This document shows, one piece after another, positions 27,817 to 36,394 of a stretch of 64,000 nt of DNA. A model generated the notes under the pieces. That model was given only the letters and a program-made list of their open reading frames with translations. It was not told where the DNA came from and searched no databases. Source of the DNA: Bifidobacterium breve. GTDB taxonomy: Bacteria > Actinomycetota > Actinomycetes > Nanopelagicales > Nanopelagicaceae. The position numbers were made by a program, and so were the translations under genes. Location of the stretch: assembly GCA_945890205.1 (NCBI GenBank), contig CAMDCL010000002.1, positions 18,195-82,194 of the forward strand, written 5' to 3'. Within the stretch, counting starts at the first letter, position 1; each line of letters opens with the position of its first letter.

Positions 27817-29163
27817 ATGAGCACACACTTAGACTCTCTCTTTACTCCTGGCCTTGTTGCTGCTCAGCAACCAACCTGGCCAGGTGGAGTTGATGGTCCA
27901 CAGGTAAAGGCGGCGGTAGCAGAGCTCAAAGCGCTGCCACCACTTGTCTTTGCTGGTGAGTGTGATGATTTGAAGGCGCGTATCGCGCTCGCGGCAGAGG
28001 GAAAAGCTTTTTGGTTACAAGGTGGAGATTGTGCTGAAACATTTGTAGCAGCCACCGCGGACTCAATTAGAAATCGAATAAAGACAATTCTTCAAATGGC
28101 TGCGGTGTTGCAGTACTACTCAAGTCTTCCAGTAATCAAAGTTGGCCGAATGGCGGGGCAGTTTGCCAAGCCACGCTCAAGTGATTTTGAAACCCGTGGA
28201 GATGTAACACTTCCGGCTTACCGCGGAGATGCGGTTAACGATATTGAGTTTACTGAAAAGGCACGCACGCCAGATCCCATGCGCTTGGTTCGTGTCTACA
28301 ACACATCAGCTGCAACCCTCAACCTGGTTCGCGCATTTACACAAGGTGGTTTTGCAGATCTTCGCCAGGTTCATGAATGGAATAAGGGTTTCATCCGCGA
28401 TTCAAAGGTGGGCGATCGGTACGAGAAGATGGCTAATGAGATTGGCCGCGCTCTTGCCTTTATGAAATCAGCAGGGGTAGATCCTGAGAGCTTTAAATCA
28501 GTTGATTTCTTTGCAAGCCATGAAGCGCTCATCATGGAGTATGAAAAGGCCTTGACCCGTATCGATTCACGAACCGGAGATGCCTATGATGTTTCAGGCC
28601 ACTTCATCTGGATTGGTGAGCGCACACGACAGCTCGATGGCGCACATGTTGATTTCGCATCAAAGGTCCGCAATCCAATTGGTATCAAACTTGGGCCAAA
28701 ATCCACGGTAGCAGATGCACTTGCCTTGATCGACAAGTTAGATCCAAACCGCGAGCCAGGTCGCATTACCTTTATTACACGTATGGGTGCAAAGAATATT
28801 CGACAGCTTCTACCTGCACTTGTCGATGGTGTAACAAAATCTGGTGCAAAGGTGCTGTGGGTCTGCGATCCCATGCATGGCAATACATATGAGGCACCAT
28901 CGGGGTACAAGACCCGTAGCTTTGATGATGTTATGGATGAGGTAAAGGGGTTCTTCGAGGTACATAAGGCGCTGGGAACACATCCTGGTGGAGTCCATAT
29001 CGAACTTACCGGTGATGATGTCACCGAGTGTGTCGGTGGAGGCGAAGAGATTTCGCATGAGGATCTAGCCTCGCGATATGAAACAGCGTGCGATCCACGA
29101 CTTAACCACGCTCAATCCTTGGAGCTTGCATTTTTAGTTGCTGAAATGTTGCGCGATCGCTAA
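27817..29163 (+). CDS. aroG: 3-deoxy-7-phosphoheptulonate synthase, class II
   Basis: First enzyme of the shikimate pathway, condensing phosphoenolpyruvate with erythrose 4-phosphate. 448 residues, class II (plant/actinobacterial) type: LPPLVFAGECDDLK, FWLQGGDCAETF (metal Cys), VGRMAGQFAKPRS, HFIWIGERTRQLDGAHVDF, ITRMGA, WVCDPMHGNT and GVHIELTGDDVTEC. Class II enzymes are the normal form in Actinomycetota. Start codon six bases after TAAACT. The ogt promoter overlaps its stop codon. The gene symbol is used in the mycobacterial sense. Confidence 0.94.
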   Translation: MSTHLDSLFTPGLVAAQQPTWPGGVDGPQVKAAVAELKALPPLVFAGECDDLKARIALAAEGKAFWLQGGDCAETFVAATADSIRNRIKTILQMAAVLQYYSSLPVIKVGRMAGQFAKPRSSDFETRGDVTLPAYRGDAVNDIEFTEKARTPDPMRLVRVYNTSAATLNLVRAFTQGGFADLRQVHEWNKGFIRDSKVGDRYEKMANEIGRALAFMKSAGVDPESFKSVDFFASHEALIMEYEKALTRIDSRTGDAYDVSGHFIWIGERTRQLDGAHVDFASKVRNPIGIKLGPKSTVADALALIDKLDPNREPGRITFITRMGAKNIRQLLPALVDGVTKSGAKVLWVCDPMHGNTYEAPSGYKTRSFDDVMDEVKGFFEVHKALGTHPGGVHIELTGDDVTECVGGGEEISHEDLASRYETACDPRLNHAQSLELAFLVAEMLRDR

Positions 29164-29166
29164 TTT
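29161..29166 (+). promoter_or_regulatory. -10 element for leaderless ogt, overlapping a stop codon
   Basis: TAATTT begins on the TAA stop codon of the DAHP synthase gene (29161-29163) and ends six bases before the ogt GTG. Confidence 0.55.
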
Positions 29167-29172
29167 TGGTCA

Positions 29173-29646
29173 GTGCCACTCTTCTTAACATCTCACAAGA
29201 CCCCTGTAGGCACACTCAACTTACTGGCCGATGATCAAATCCTTATTGGTGCAAATCTTTCTACTCCATCCGCCTTCAACGCTGGAAAAGATGTAAAGAT
29301 CGTTAAATCAATTCCAGTTATCTCTGATCTCATCGATGATTACTTTGATGGGGATCTCACCGCCCTCAATGGAATCAAGGTTCGCCAACCAGGGGCTGCC
29401 TTTTCGCAAGCGGCCTGGAAAGCGATGCGCAAGATCACTCCAGGCAAAACCTGGTCATACTCAGATTTAGCGGATAAAGCTGGCAGCGCAGCTGCTGTGC
29501 GTGCGGCCGGAAGTGCATGTGCTAACAATGCGATCATGCTGGTTGTTCCCTGCCACCGAGTTGTAAAAACAGGGGGAGCGTTAGGAAATTACGCCTACGG
29601 TGTTGATAAGAAGCGGTGGCTCTTAAGCCACGAGGGCTTTCTTTAA
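29173..29646 (+). CDS. ogt: methylated-DNA-protein cysteine S-methyltransferase
   Basis: Repairs O6-methylguanine by transferring the methyl group to its own cysteine. 157 residues. The active-site motif VVPCHRVV carries the acceptor Cys, preceded by the helix-turn-helix Arg finger (AVRAAGSACANNAIM) and followed by GALGNYAYGVDKKRWLLSHE. GTG start from -10 spacing. The last 24 bases overlap the convergent threonine aldolase gene. Confidence 0.93.
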   Translation: MPLFLTSHKTPVGTLNLLADDQILIGANLSTPSAFNAGKDVKIVKSIPVISDLIDDYFDGDLTALNGIKVRQPGAAFSQAAWKAMRKITPGKTWSYSDLADKAGSAAAVRAAGSACANNAIMLVVPCHRVVKTGGALGNYAYGVDKKRWLLSHEGFL

Positions 29647-30657
29647 AATTTCAATCGCCTCGGCACACTGTGCATCATCAAAATCAAGATGGGTAACAAG
29701 GCGCACATACTGTGGACCAAGTGCGCTAATCCATAAACCTGCATCCTTGCAACGTGCTGCAAGTTCAGCTGCGGTAATTGGAAGTGCTGTCAGATCTAGG
29801 CCAACGATATTTGTATGAACAGTTGTTGGATCGATTAATGAAGAATCAATTGCCGCGATCGCCACAGCTAACTCTTGGGCACGTCGGTGATCCTCAGATA
29901 ACCGCGCAATATTGTTATCAAGTGCGTAGTGAGCACCAGCTGCTAGCAAACCAACCTGACGCATTCCTGCGCCATAACGTTTGCGCCACACACGTGCTTT
30001 TCCTACACGCTCCTTAGTAGAAAGCATTACCGAGCCAATTGGCGCACCTAAACCCTTTGATAAACACACAGAGATTGTGTCGAAGTACCTTCCATATTCA
30101 GTGAAGGAGACACCAGATGCAACATGTGCGTTCCAGATGCGGGCACCATCTAAGTGCAGAGCAAGACCTAACTCAGCTGCACCTTTGCGAAGAGCGGCGA
30201 TTTCAGTAATTGGCTGAACCGTTCCGCCACCAAAGTTGTGGGTATTTTCAACAGCGATCGCGGTCGTTGATACTAGGTACGGTCCGCTGTTAGGGCGTGC
30301 TATTTCAAGAGCATCTGAAGCCTTGAGCAGGCCGTTTTTGGCTGGAAAGGTGCGTGTAGTAATTCCACTAAAAACCGCTGCCGCGCCAAGCTCTGCTCGA
30401 ACTATGTGGCTATTTGTTTCAGCGATTAACTCTTCACCAGGAGCGACCAACATACGAATAGCTAACTGATTTGCTAATGAACCAGTTGGTGTGAAAACCC
30501 CGGCCTCTTTTCCAAAGAGTGCTGCAACTCGTTCTTCAAGTGAGTTAACCGTTGGGTCATCGCTGTAGACATCATCACCAACAGGTGCTTGTGCAATCGC
30601 CTCGCGCATCGCCGCCGATGGACGGGTCACTGTGTCGCTACGAAGGTCAATTGCCAT
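29623..30657 (-). CDS. ltaE: low-specificity L-threonine aldolase
   Basis: PLP enzyme splitting L-threonine or allo-threonine to glycine and acetaldehyde. 344 residues: N-terminal IDLRSDTVTRPSAAMREAIAQAPVGDDVYSDDPTVNSLEERVAALFGKEAGVF-type sequence, LHLDGARIWNA (cofactor Asp/Arg) and SVCLSKGLGAPIGSV with the PLP Lys. ATG at 30657, six bases after TAGGCT. It overlaps ogt at its 3' end. It may supply glycine in a reduced genome; that is inference. Confidence 0.92.
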   Translation of the reverse strand: MAIDLRSDTVTRPSAAMREAIAQAPVGDDVYSDDPTVNSLEERVAALFGKEAGVFTPTGSLANQLAIRMLVAPGEELIAETNSHIVRAELGAAAVFSGITTRTFPAKNGLLKASDALEIARPNSGPYLVSTTAIAVENTHNFGGGTVQPITEIAALRKGAAELGLALHLDGARIWNAHVASGVSFTEYGRYFDTISVCLSKGLGAPIGSVMLSTKERVGKARVWRKRYGAGMRQVGLLAAGAHYALDNNIARLSEDHRRAQELAVAIAAIDSSLIDPTTVHTNIVGLDLTALPITAAELAARCKDAGLWISALGPQYVRLVTHLDFDDAQCAEAIEILKKALVA

Positions 30658-30663
30658 TAGACC

Positions 30664-30669
30664 AGCCTA
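30664..30669 (-). promoter_or_regulatory. -10 element for leaderless threonine aldolase gene, overlapping a stop codon
   Basis: TAGGCT on the minus strand; its TAG is the stop codon of the EamA transporter gene upstream. It ends six bases before the ATG at 30657. Confidence 0.6.
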
Positions 30670-31530
30670 CTTCTGTTCCTTCAGTACGATCAAATACATT
30701 GCGATAACAACTAAAACTCCACCTATCGCGCTTTGAAGCGTAAGTATTTCGCCTCCGAAAAGGATCGCAAAGAGCGCGGCAAAGACAACCTCCATGGTCA
30801 AAATGACTGCAACCTTTGTGGCGCTCATATGTGCCTGTGACCATGTTTGAACAATAAAGGCGATAGCGGTTGCAAAGACCGCAGTAAAGACAACGACCGC
30901 CCACACACCCGAATCAGGTGGCGCGGAGTATCCCCCCGGAATCGAGGCAACTCCCGACAAGATTGCACACATCGTTAGCTGAATAACTGTCATCGCGTAA
31001 ACATCACGTCCTGATGACCACTTACTTAAAGCGATAATGTGAGCTGCAAATAAAAAGGCGCTTGCTAAGACAAACATTTCGCCAATACCAACTGAGAATC
31101 CACGGATTGATAGCAAACCCAAGCCCACCGTTGCAAGCATGATGCAGAGCCAAACAAAGCGAGTGATCTTCTCCTTCAATACCAGCCAGGCTAAAACTGG
31201 TGTGAGAACTACATACAAACCTGTGATGAATCCAGTTATTGCCGCACCTGTTCGTTCTAGACCAAGGGTCTGAGCGATGTACCCCAGTCCTAAGAAAACG
31301 CCAGCCAATGATCCGCGTTGCAATAGATCCTTATTGAAATGCTTCACCGTTTGGGGGCGAATCAATAACATAACAAGGACAGCCAGAGAGAATCGAGTAA
31401 AGAGGAAGTTGTTGACACTCTGGCGCTCAATCGCATCCTTCATGACTACGAAGGCAAAGCCCCAGGCTGCAGCGACCGAGAGCAAGGCCCATGGTGCTAA
31501 TTTGAGTTGAAGTTGATGACGGGCAGACAT
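30667..31530 (-). CDS. EamA/DMT-family transporter
   Basis: 287 residues, about ten membrane helices in two EamA repeats (first ends near GLERTGAAITGFITGLYVVLTPVLAWLVLKEKI, second near EVVFAALFAILFGGEILTLQSAIGGVLVVIAMYLIVL). Substrate unknown. The start ATG overlaps the nfo stop by one base (TGATG), so it is co-transcribed with nfo. It is only distantly similar to the DMT protein at 21947-22810. Confidence 0.86.
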   Translation of the reverse strand: MSARHQLQLKLAPWALLSVAAAWGFAFVVMKDAIERQSVNNFLFTRFSLAVLVMLLIRPQTVKHFNKDLLQRGSLAGVFLGLGYIAQTLGLERTGAAITGFITGLYVVLTPVLAWLVLKEKITRFVWLCIMLATVGLGLLSIRGFSVGIGEMFVLASAFLFAAHIIALSKWSSGRDVYAMTVIQLTMCAILSGVASIPGGYSAPPDSGVWAVVVFTAVFATAIAFIVQTWSQAHMSATKVAVILTMEVVFAALFAILFGGEILTLQSAIGGVLVVIAMYLIVLKEQK

Positions 31531-32393
31531 CAGCCGCGCAACTTCTTCAGCAAGGCAACTTCCTTGCCATGTTCTACTTCCTGTCCAGGTGTTTCAAGAA
31601 TTAACGGTGCGTTTGCAACAGCTGGGTGAGACAGTAGCTCCTTAAATGGGTCAACACCGATGTGGCCATCTCCAATATTTTGATGGCGATCCTTGAGCGC
31701 CCCACACACATCCATCGAATCATTTGCATGCACTAATTGAAAGCGTTCGATTCCTGCAACCTCAACCAATAGATCAATGGTTGCGCTCATGCCGCCCTTA
31801 ACCGAGATGTCATGTCCTGCCGCAAATACATGGCAGGTATCTAGACAGATACCGACCTTTGGATGGTATTCCAGCGCCTTTAAATACATCTCTAAATCAT
31901 CTAACTTTTTAACCAGGCTTTGACCTTGACCTGCGGTTGGCTCTAGCAAAAGGTACGGCGCATCATCACCCAACGCATTAAGGATCGGCATCATGCCTTC
32001 ATGAATCTGCTTCCACGCCTTTTCAACATGGTTAACATCCACAGCAGAGCCTGTATGAATAACAACTCCCAGTGCGCCGATCTCCGCCCCCCGCTTTAAA
32101 GAATACTGAGTTGATGCGAGAGAGTTCAGATATGTGGCCTCTGTTGGAGATCCCAAGTTAATTAAGAATGGAGCGTGAACATAAGTTTCGATATCAAGCT
32201 CTGCAGCTTTGATTTTAAAGGCATTATCTAGTTCAGGTTTTGACTCTGGCATCGCCCATGTCCGAGGACTTGAAGCAAAAACCTGAATCGCTTCAGCGCC
32301 GATCTCTTGAGCATAAGCAATTGATCTCTTGGCCATTCCACCAGTAGTCGGGGTATGGGCACCGATACGGGGCTTTTTAACTGGTGTCGGCAT
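31530..32393 (-). CDS. nfo: endonuclease IV (AP endonuclease)
   Basis: Zinc-dependent repair nuclease that incises DNA at abasic sites. 287-residue TIM barrel with the family signatures GAHTPTTGGMAKRS at the start, LEPTAGQG (metal Glu), KVGICLDTCHVFAAGHD (metal Asp/His), HANDSMDVCGALKDRHQNIGDGHIG and ILETPG. ATG six bases after TAGGGT, which lies in the 3' end of the kinase gene. Followed by an EamA gene. Confidence 0.94.
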   Translation of the reverse strand: MPTPVKKPRIGAHTPTTGGMAKRSIAYAQEIGAEAIQVFASSPRTWAMPESKPELDNAFKIKAAELDIETYVHAPFLINLGSPTEATYLNSLASTQYSLKRGAEIGALGVVIHTGSAVDVNHVEKAWKQIHEGMMPILNALGDDAPYLLLEPTAGQGQSLVKKLDDLEMYLKALEYHPKVGICLDTCHVFAAGHDISVKGGMSATIDLLVEVAGIERFQLVHANDSMDVCGALKDRHQNIGDGHIGVDPFKELLSHPAVANAPLILETPGQEVEHGKEVALLKKLRG

Positions 32394-32397
32394 TGCC

Positions 32398-34293
32398 TTA
32401 CCCTACGGTAATCGTCACCGTGCTGCCACGTTTAACCTTTGTGTTGACCACTGGTGAAACTCTCTTCACAGTTTTTTTCTTATTATTTCCGATTACAACA
32501 ACCTTGACCTTCAATCCTAGGGATTCAAGCATCGCCTTTGCAGCGTTTGCCTCCATAGTAACTACCGTCTTTGGTATAAATGTATATCGAGGACCCTTTG
32601 AAATCTGTATGACGACCCGAGCGCCTTTGTTCATGCTTACTCCACCAGCAGGAGTTTGTGAGATAACAGCCAGCTCTGGCACATTGTCATTAAAGGCGTA
32701 TCCGACTTCAACGGAAAATCCAGTTTCAGTCAGTTCATTTAATGCTTGCTCGCCACTCTTTCCAAGGTATGAAACAAGAGCAATCTGCTCAACCCCCTTA
32801 GAGACCACCAAGTTAATTGTGGTGTCACGTTTAACAGATGTGCCTGAAACTGGGGATGAAGAGATTACAAACCCTTTTGGTATTTCTGTGCTGAAAACCT
32901 CTCGAATCTGACCTACCAAAAGTGGTGACTTCTTTAATACCGTTTGAGCTGCTTCAGGGGTCAAACCTGTAGTCATAGGAACTGAATAACGTTCTGGTCC
33001 CTTAGAAATAATTAACTTTACCGATCCGGCCGCATCAACCTTGTCGCCACCTGCAGGAATACTTTCGATGATCCTGCCCTTAGCAATCTCTTCATCAAAT
33101 CGATTCTCAACAACCGTAGTCAACCCTAGGGGCGCGATGATGTTCACCGCCTCCTCATAACTTCCACCAATAGTGGATGGAACAACTACTCGAGATCCAG
33201 GCCCAACTAAGCTCCACCAGCCACCCACACCAAGTGCTACCGCCAGAACCAATGCAACCTTGCGATTGCGTCGAACACGTTTACTTGCACGCTTCTTCTT
33301 CTCCTCTTTGCGGCGAATCTCCTTCGTTGTCTCTACAACGACAGGAGTTTGCTCAACAGGTACAACCTCTTTAACCTTTTTGCGAGGCTTTTCCCTAATT
33401 GGTTCGACGGGAAGATCTAGCCCCAAATCCATTTGATTCTTCCGCGGATCCAAATCGATCTGAATCTGCTGCAACCTTGCCAGAAAATCTCCAGCGGTAC
33501 GAGGGCGCTCATCTGGATTTTTTGCGGTAGCAGATGCGATCAGATCATCAAGGGCTTGTGGAATATCTCGACGCTTGCTGCGCAACCGTGGGATCTCCTC
33601 ATTGACATGCATATATGCAATTTGAATTGGAGTCTCGGCCGAGAATGGTTTATCGCCAATAAGCATTTCGTAAGCGACGATGCCGGTTGCATAAACATCG
33701 CTTCGAGAATCAGCAACCCCACGCTGAACTTGCTCAGGGGAGAGATATGAAACGCTTCCAAGGATGACACTTGATTCAGCGGTCATGGTTGAACCAATAA
33801 TCTCGCCACGAGCAAGACCAAAATCTGCGATCTTGATGCGGCCATCCTTTGAAATCAAGATATTTTCCGGCTTAATGTCACGATGCACGATTCCCAAAAG
33901 GTGAGCGGCAGCTAATGCGCTCAGGATGGGTGTCAGATAGTTAATTGCATCCATAATCTCAAAGCGGCCACGTTCATTGAGATACTCACGAAGAGTGTGG
34001 CCTTCAATAAGCTCCATCACTAAAAAGATTGCGGGAACTCCACTTTGATTCCAGCCTTGATCCTGCACCGCAACAATATTGGGGTGGGATAGTGCGGCAG
34101 CAGCCTTAGCCTCCTTTATAAAGCGAGAGACAAAGGCCTCATCTTGAGCAAGATGCGGGTGCATGATTTTGACCGCAACTTTTCTATCAAGTCGTGTATC
34201 AATCGCTTCATAGATAGAAGCCATTCCACCGTTAGCGACCTGACGCAGTAATTGGTAACGCCCATCAATGAGCTCTCCGGTCAGATCAGACAT
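32398..34293 (-). CDS. PASTA-domain serine/threonine protein kinase (PknB-like)
   Basis: Membrane receptor kinase of 631 residues that senses muropeptides or lipid II in relatives. Kinase domain about 10-270: glycine loop VANGGMASIYEA, VAVKIM, catalytic HRDIKPENILI, DFGLARG and GSVSYLSPEQV. A basic juxtamembrane stretch (EKPRKKVKEVVP; EEKKKRASKRVRRNRK) precedes one membrane helix near residues 343-362, then four PASTA repeats of about 65 residues. The ATG at 34293 is chosen over TTG 34299 because TAAAAT lies exactly six bases before it. It is not beside pbpA/rodA as in many actinobacteria. Confidence 0.93.
   Translation of the reverse strand: MSDLTGELIDGRYQLLRQVANGGMASIYEAIDTRLDRKVAVKIMHPHLAQDEAFVSRFIKEAKAAAALSHPNIVAVQDQGWNQSGVPAIFLVMELIEGHTLREYLNERGRFEIMDAINYLTPILSALAAAHLLGIVHRDIKPENILISKDGRIKIADFGLARGEIIGSTMTAESSVILGSVSYLSPEQVQRGVADSRSDVYATGIVAYEMLIGDKPFSAETPIQIAYMHVNEEIPRLRSKRRDIPQALDDLIASATAKNPDERPRTAGDFLARLQQIQIDLDPRKNQMDLGLDLPVEPIREKPRKKVKEVVPVEQTPVVVETTKEIRRKEEKKKRASKRVRRNRKVALVLAVALGVGGWWSLVGPGSRVVVPSTIGGSYEEAVNIIAPLGLTTVVENRFDEEIAKGRIIESIPAGGDKVDAAGSVKLIISKGPERYSVPMTTGLTPEAAQTVLKKSPLLVGQIREVFSTEIPKGFVISSSPVSGTSVKRDTTINLVVSKGVEQIALVSYLGKSGEQALNELTETGFSVEVGYAFNDNVPELAVISQTPAGGVSMNKGARVVIQISKGPRYTFIPKTVVTMEANAAKAMLESLGLKVKVVVIGNNKKKTVKRVSPVVNTKVKRGSTVTITVG
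32400..32405 (-). promoter_or_regulatory. -10 element for leaderless nfo
   Basis: TAGGGT on the minus strand within the last codons of pknB, six bases before the nfo ATG. Confidence 0.55.
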
Positions 34294-34299
34294 GAGCAA

Positions 34300-34305
34300 A
34301 TTTTA
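34300..34305 (-). promoter_or_regulatory. -10 element for leaderless PASTA kinase gene
   Basis: TAAAAT on the minus strand, six bases before the ATG at 34293. No ribosome binding site. Confidence 0.6.
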
Positions 34306-34348
34306 TGGAGCCCGCCAAGTAGTGGGCATAAGGGCGCGCCCAAAAACC

Positions 34349-34840
34349 TTATGAAGTGAGTTTAAACTCGCAGTTTTCACGGGTTTGATCGGTATCAAAG
34401 TGAATTGATTGTTGGATCTGCCATTGGCGCATTTCTTTTTCAAGATGGGCCCCATCGCGAGCCAAGACTCTTTGCAAGCCAGTTTCAGAATCAATATCTA
34501 ACCAATAGGTTATTGCTCCAGCCTCTCGTACAATTGCTTGAGCAGCTCCAACCCCTTCGATAATCAAGTAATCGGTTGGGGTAATGATCTCTTCACGATC
34601 AAACTTCATTAAATGCCAGTTAAAGATCTTGATGGTGCACGCTCTACCTGCAAGATGGGCCGAGGTAATGCGATCCAAAATCTCCATCAAGGCGTTACTG
34701 AGTGCGTTTTCCCAACCGTTGTACAAATCATCCATATGAACTGTTCGGACAGTTGAGTGGGTTGAGTATTCCGCCTCTAACTTGGCTGCAAGAGTAGTTT
34801 TACCTGCCCCTGCTGGACCATCAATAGCTAAGAGAACCAC
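34349..34840 (-). CDS. small P-loop kinase (uridine-kinase-like), possible thiamine-salvage kinase
   Basis: 163-residue P-loop phosphotransferase: Walker A AIDGPAGAGKTTLAAKLE at the N-terminus, a uridine-kinase-like HMDDLYNGWENAL segment, and a Walker B-like DYLIIEGVGAAQ. No lid domain typical of adenylate kinases is obvious. The first 20 bases overlap the end of the PnuC-family gene, so both are read from the TPP-riboswitch transcript. On that context I infer a kinase that traps imported thiamine or a precursor by phosphorylation. A nucleoside kinase is the alternative by homology. It has no resemblance by eye to thiamine pyrophosphokinase or ThiN. Confidence 0.75.
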   Translation of the reverse strand: MVLLAIDGPAGAGKTTLAAKLEAEYSTHSTVRTVHMDDLYNGWENALSNALMEILDRITSAHLAGRACTIKIFNWHLMKFDREEIITPTDYLIIEGVGAAQAIVREAGAITYWLDIDSETGLQRVLARDGAHLEKEMRQWQIQQSIHFDTDQTRENCEFKLTS

Positions 34841-35396
34841 GCCAGCGCTTCCATCCCAAAATGGCGACTATCGCAAAGACTCCGTACAGAAGCGCGGTAA
34901 ACCAATACCCAAGTGAAAGGTATTGAATCGTTGCAACCACATTGACGATGAGCCAAAGTACCCAAGTCTCATACTTCTCATAAACCATTAGCAATTGCGC
35001 AACAATTGAGCCGATAAGAATGAAGGCATCGGTCCAGGTTGCCGCTGCACCAATATCTGATAAGACTGGAGACAAAATGGCAACGCTAACTATTGTTCCA
35101 ATCGCGATTCCTACTCTGCTTCTAGTGGAAATAGTTCCAGGCACGGCACCAGTTGGGGCCCAACCAAACCATCCATAAATCGCTGCACCGATAAATACAA
35201 TTTGCAGCATCGCACTTGCGAAAAGGTCTACCTGGTAGAAAAAAACACCGTACAAACTGCTACTCAATACCCACCAAGGCCACGTGATTCTTTTTCCTGT
35301 TGTACCGAGATATACCCCAATAAATGAGGCCACCGCTGCTATAAATTCGAGAATAGATACTTCATAGCCCCATGCTGTAAATAAAGTGGTTGACAT
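34821..35396 (-). CDS. pnuT: PnuC-family vitamin transporter, probable thiamine transporter PnuT
   Basis: 191 residues with about seven membrane helices. PnuC-like features include GAAIYGWFGW and YEKYETWVLWLIVNVVATIQYLSLGYWFTALLYG (WxxW-type substrate site). PnuC proteins import nicotinamide riboside; related PnuT proteins import thiamine and are often under TPP riboswitches. The TPP aptamer just upstream points to thiamine. The AAGGAAT ribosome site, about 6 bases before the ATG, is part of the 3' strand of the aptamer. PnuC family transporters work by facilitated diffusion, and the linked kinase would trap the substrate. Confidence 0.88.
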   Translation of the reverse strand: MSTTLFTAWGYEVSILEFIAAVASFIGVYLGTTGKRITWPWWVLSSSLYGVFFYQVDLFASAMLQIVFIGAAIYGWFGWAPTGAVPGTISTRSRVGIAIGTIVSVAILSPVLSDIGAAATWTDAFILIGSIVAQLLMVYEKYETWVLWLIVNVVATIQYLSLGYWFTALLYGVFAIVAILGWKRWRGSLSY

Positions 35397-35401
35397 AGTT
35401 C

Positions 35402-35483
35402 ATTCCTTCCACATCCGCATTACCGGATCGGTCAATCGGTCGGTCTGAATCTCAGACCCTCTCAGCCTTGTGGGCTCCCGTAG
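35402..35483 (-). ncRNA. TPP riboswitch (THI element)
   Basis: On the minus strand the leader of pnuT contains the conserved TPP aptamer cores: GGGAGCC then GGCTGAGAGGG (the CTGAGA box, P2/J2-3), a perfect GGTCTGA/TCAGACC hairpin (P3 region), then GATCCGGTAATGCGGATG (P4/L5 with the UAAUG core) and GTGGAAGGAA at the 3' side. The ribosome site of pnuT lies within the last aptamer bases, so ligand binding would hide it directly. No terminator hairpin is seen between aptamer and gene, which suggests control of translation. Confidence 0.92.
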
Positions 35484-35488
35484 TTGTT

Positions 35489-35517
35489 ACTCTAGCGTGA
35501 AATCAGCTGGCGCTTAA
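35489..35517 (-). promoter_or_regulatory. promoter of the TPP riboswitch transcript
   Basis: TTAAGC (35512-35517) and TAGAGT (35489-35494) spaced 17 bases on the minus strand; the start would fall at the first base or so of the aptamer. The TAG of the -10 is the stop codon of crtB. Confidence 0.6.
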
Positions 35518-36394
35518 CAAATGCAGCCCCTGCAACACGGATTCTTCTGCCCGTTGATGTCTTTGCACGGTGATTAAAGATGTCATATCCAATTCTTTCG
35601 ACCTCATCGACGATGCCACAGTACAAAGTGCTGGCCGCTTCAATGCATGGACGACTCGATGCCTCCAACATTGCGATCCCAGGAGCGGCCTCTGCTTGTA
35701 ATTGACGCACACGCGCAATTTGGAACTTTAAAGCCTCAATAATTTCAGGGGTTAAGACCCGTTCTTCAAGCATTTCACGTGTAACACCAAACTGACCCAG
35801 CTCCTTAAGCGGTAGGTAAACACGACCACGATCTAGATCCTCATCTACATCGCGAATAAAGTTAGCCAACTGAAAAGCAATTCCAAGTTTCTTCGCTGCT
35901 TCAAAAGCATCCTCGTGCAGAGGGCCCAGAATTGGAACCATTTCGAGCCCAATTACAGCGGCAGACCCATAGACATACTCAAGTAAATCCTCATAACTTT
36001 CATACTCTTGTACAGTCAAGTCCATCGTCATCGAATGTAGAAATGCTTCAAAGTGTTGGTGGGGAATATCAAAGCGATTGACGGTATCAATCAATGCACG
36101 ACCCACATGATCTTGGCTTGTGCCTTTTTTTAGATCTGCAAGAACTCCGTTACCCCACTTGCTGAGAACTTCAGCTTTTTCCTCAACACTAAGCTCTGAG
36201 GCTAAATCATCAACAATTTCATCTGCATAGCGCGCAAAACCATACAGCGCATGAACAAAGGGACGTTTTGCTTTTGGCAGTAACAAGGTTGCCAGGTAGT
36301 ACGTCTTTCCATGCAATGCGTTGAGCCGCTTGCACTCTTCGTAGGATGCACGAAGATCGGGATCTGTAATCCCTGCAGCGGTTAACTCATCCAT
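35492..36394 (-). CDS. crtB: phytoene synthase
   Basis: Condenses two geranylgeranyl diphosphates to phytoene. 300 residues of the squalene/phytoene synthase fold with both Asp-rich metal sites: YADEIVDD and QLANFIRDVDEDLDRGRVYLP. The ATG abuts the crtI stop codon with no gap, making a tight crtE-crtI-crtB operon on the minus strand. Confidence 0.95.
   Translation of the reverse strand: MDELTAAGITDPDLRASYEECKRLNALHGKTYYLATLLLPKAKRPFVHALYGFARYADEIVDDLASELSVEEKAEVLSKWGNGVLADLKKGTSQDHVGRALIDTVNRFDIPHQHFEAFLHSMTMDLTVQEYESYEDLLEYVYGSAAVIGLEMVPILGPLHEDAFEAAKKLGIAFQLANFIRDVDEDLDRGRVYLPLKELGQFGVTREMLEERVLTPEIIEALKFQIARVRQLQAEAAPGIAMLEASSRPCIEAASTLYCGIVDEVERIGYDIFNHRAKTSTGRRIRVAGAAFVKRQLISR

Noticed and set aside
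7604-34342. The palindrome GGGCGCGCCC occurs at 7604-7613 and 34333-34342, suggesting a repeat family.
   Set aside because: One copy is coding sequence at the end of psuK, the other has no T-run or shared flank. Two copies of a 10-mer give no support for a mobile or regulatory family.
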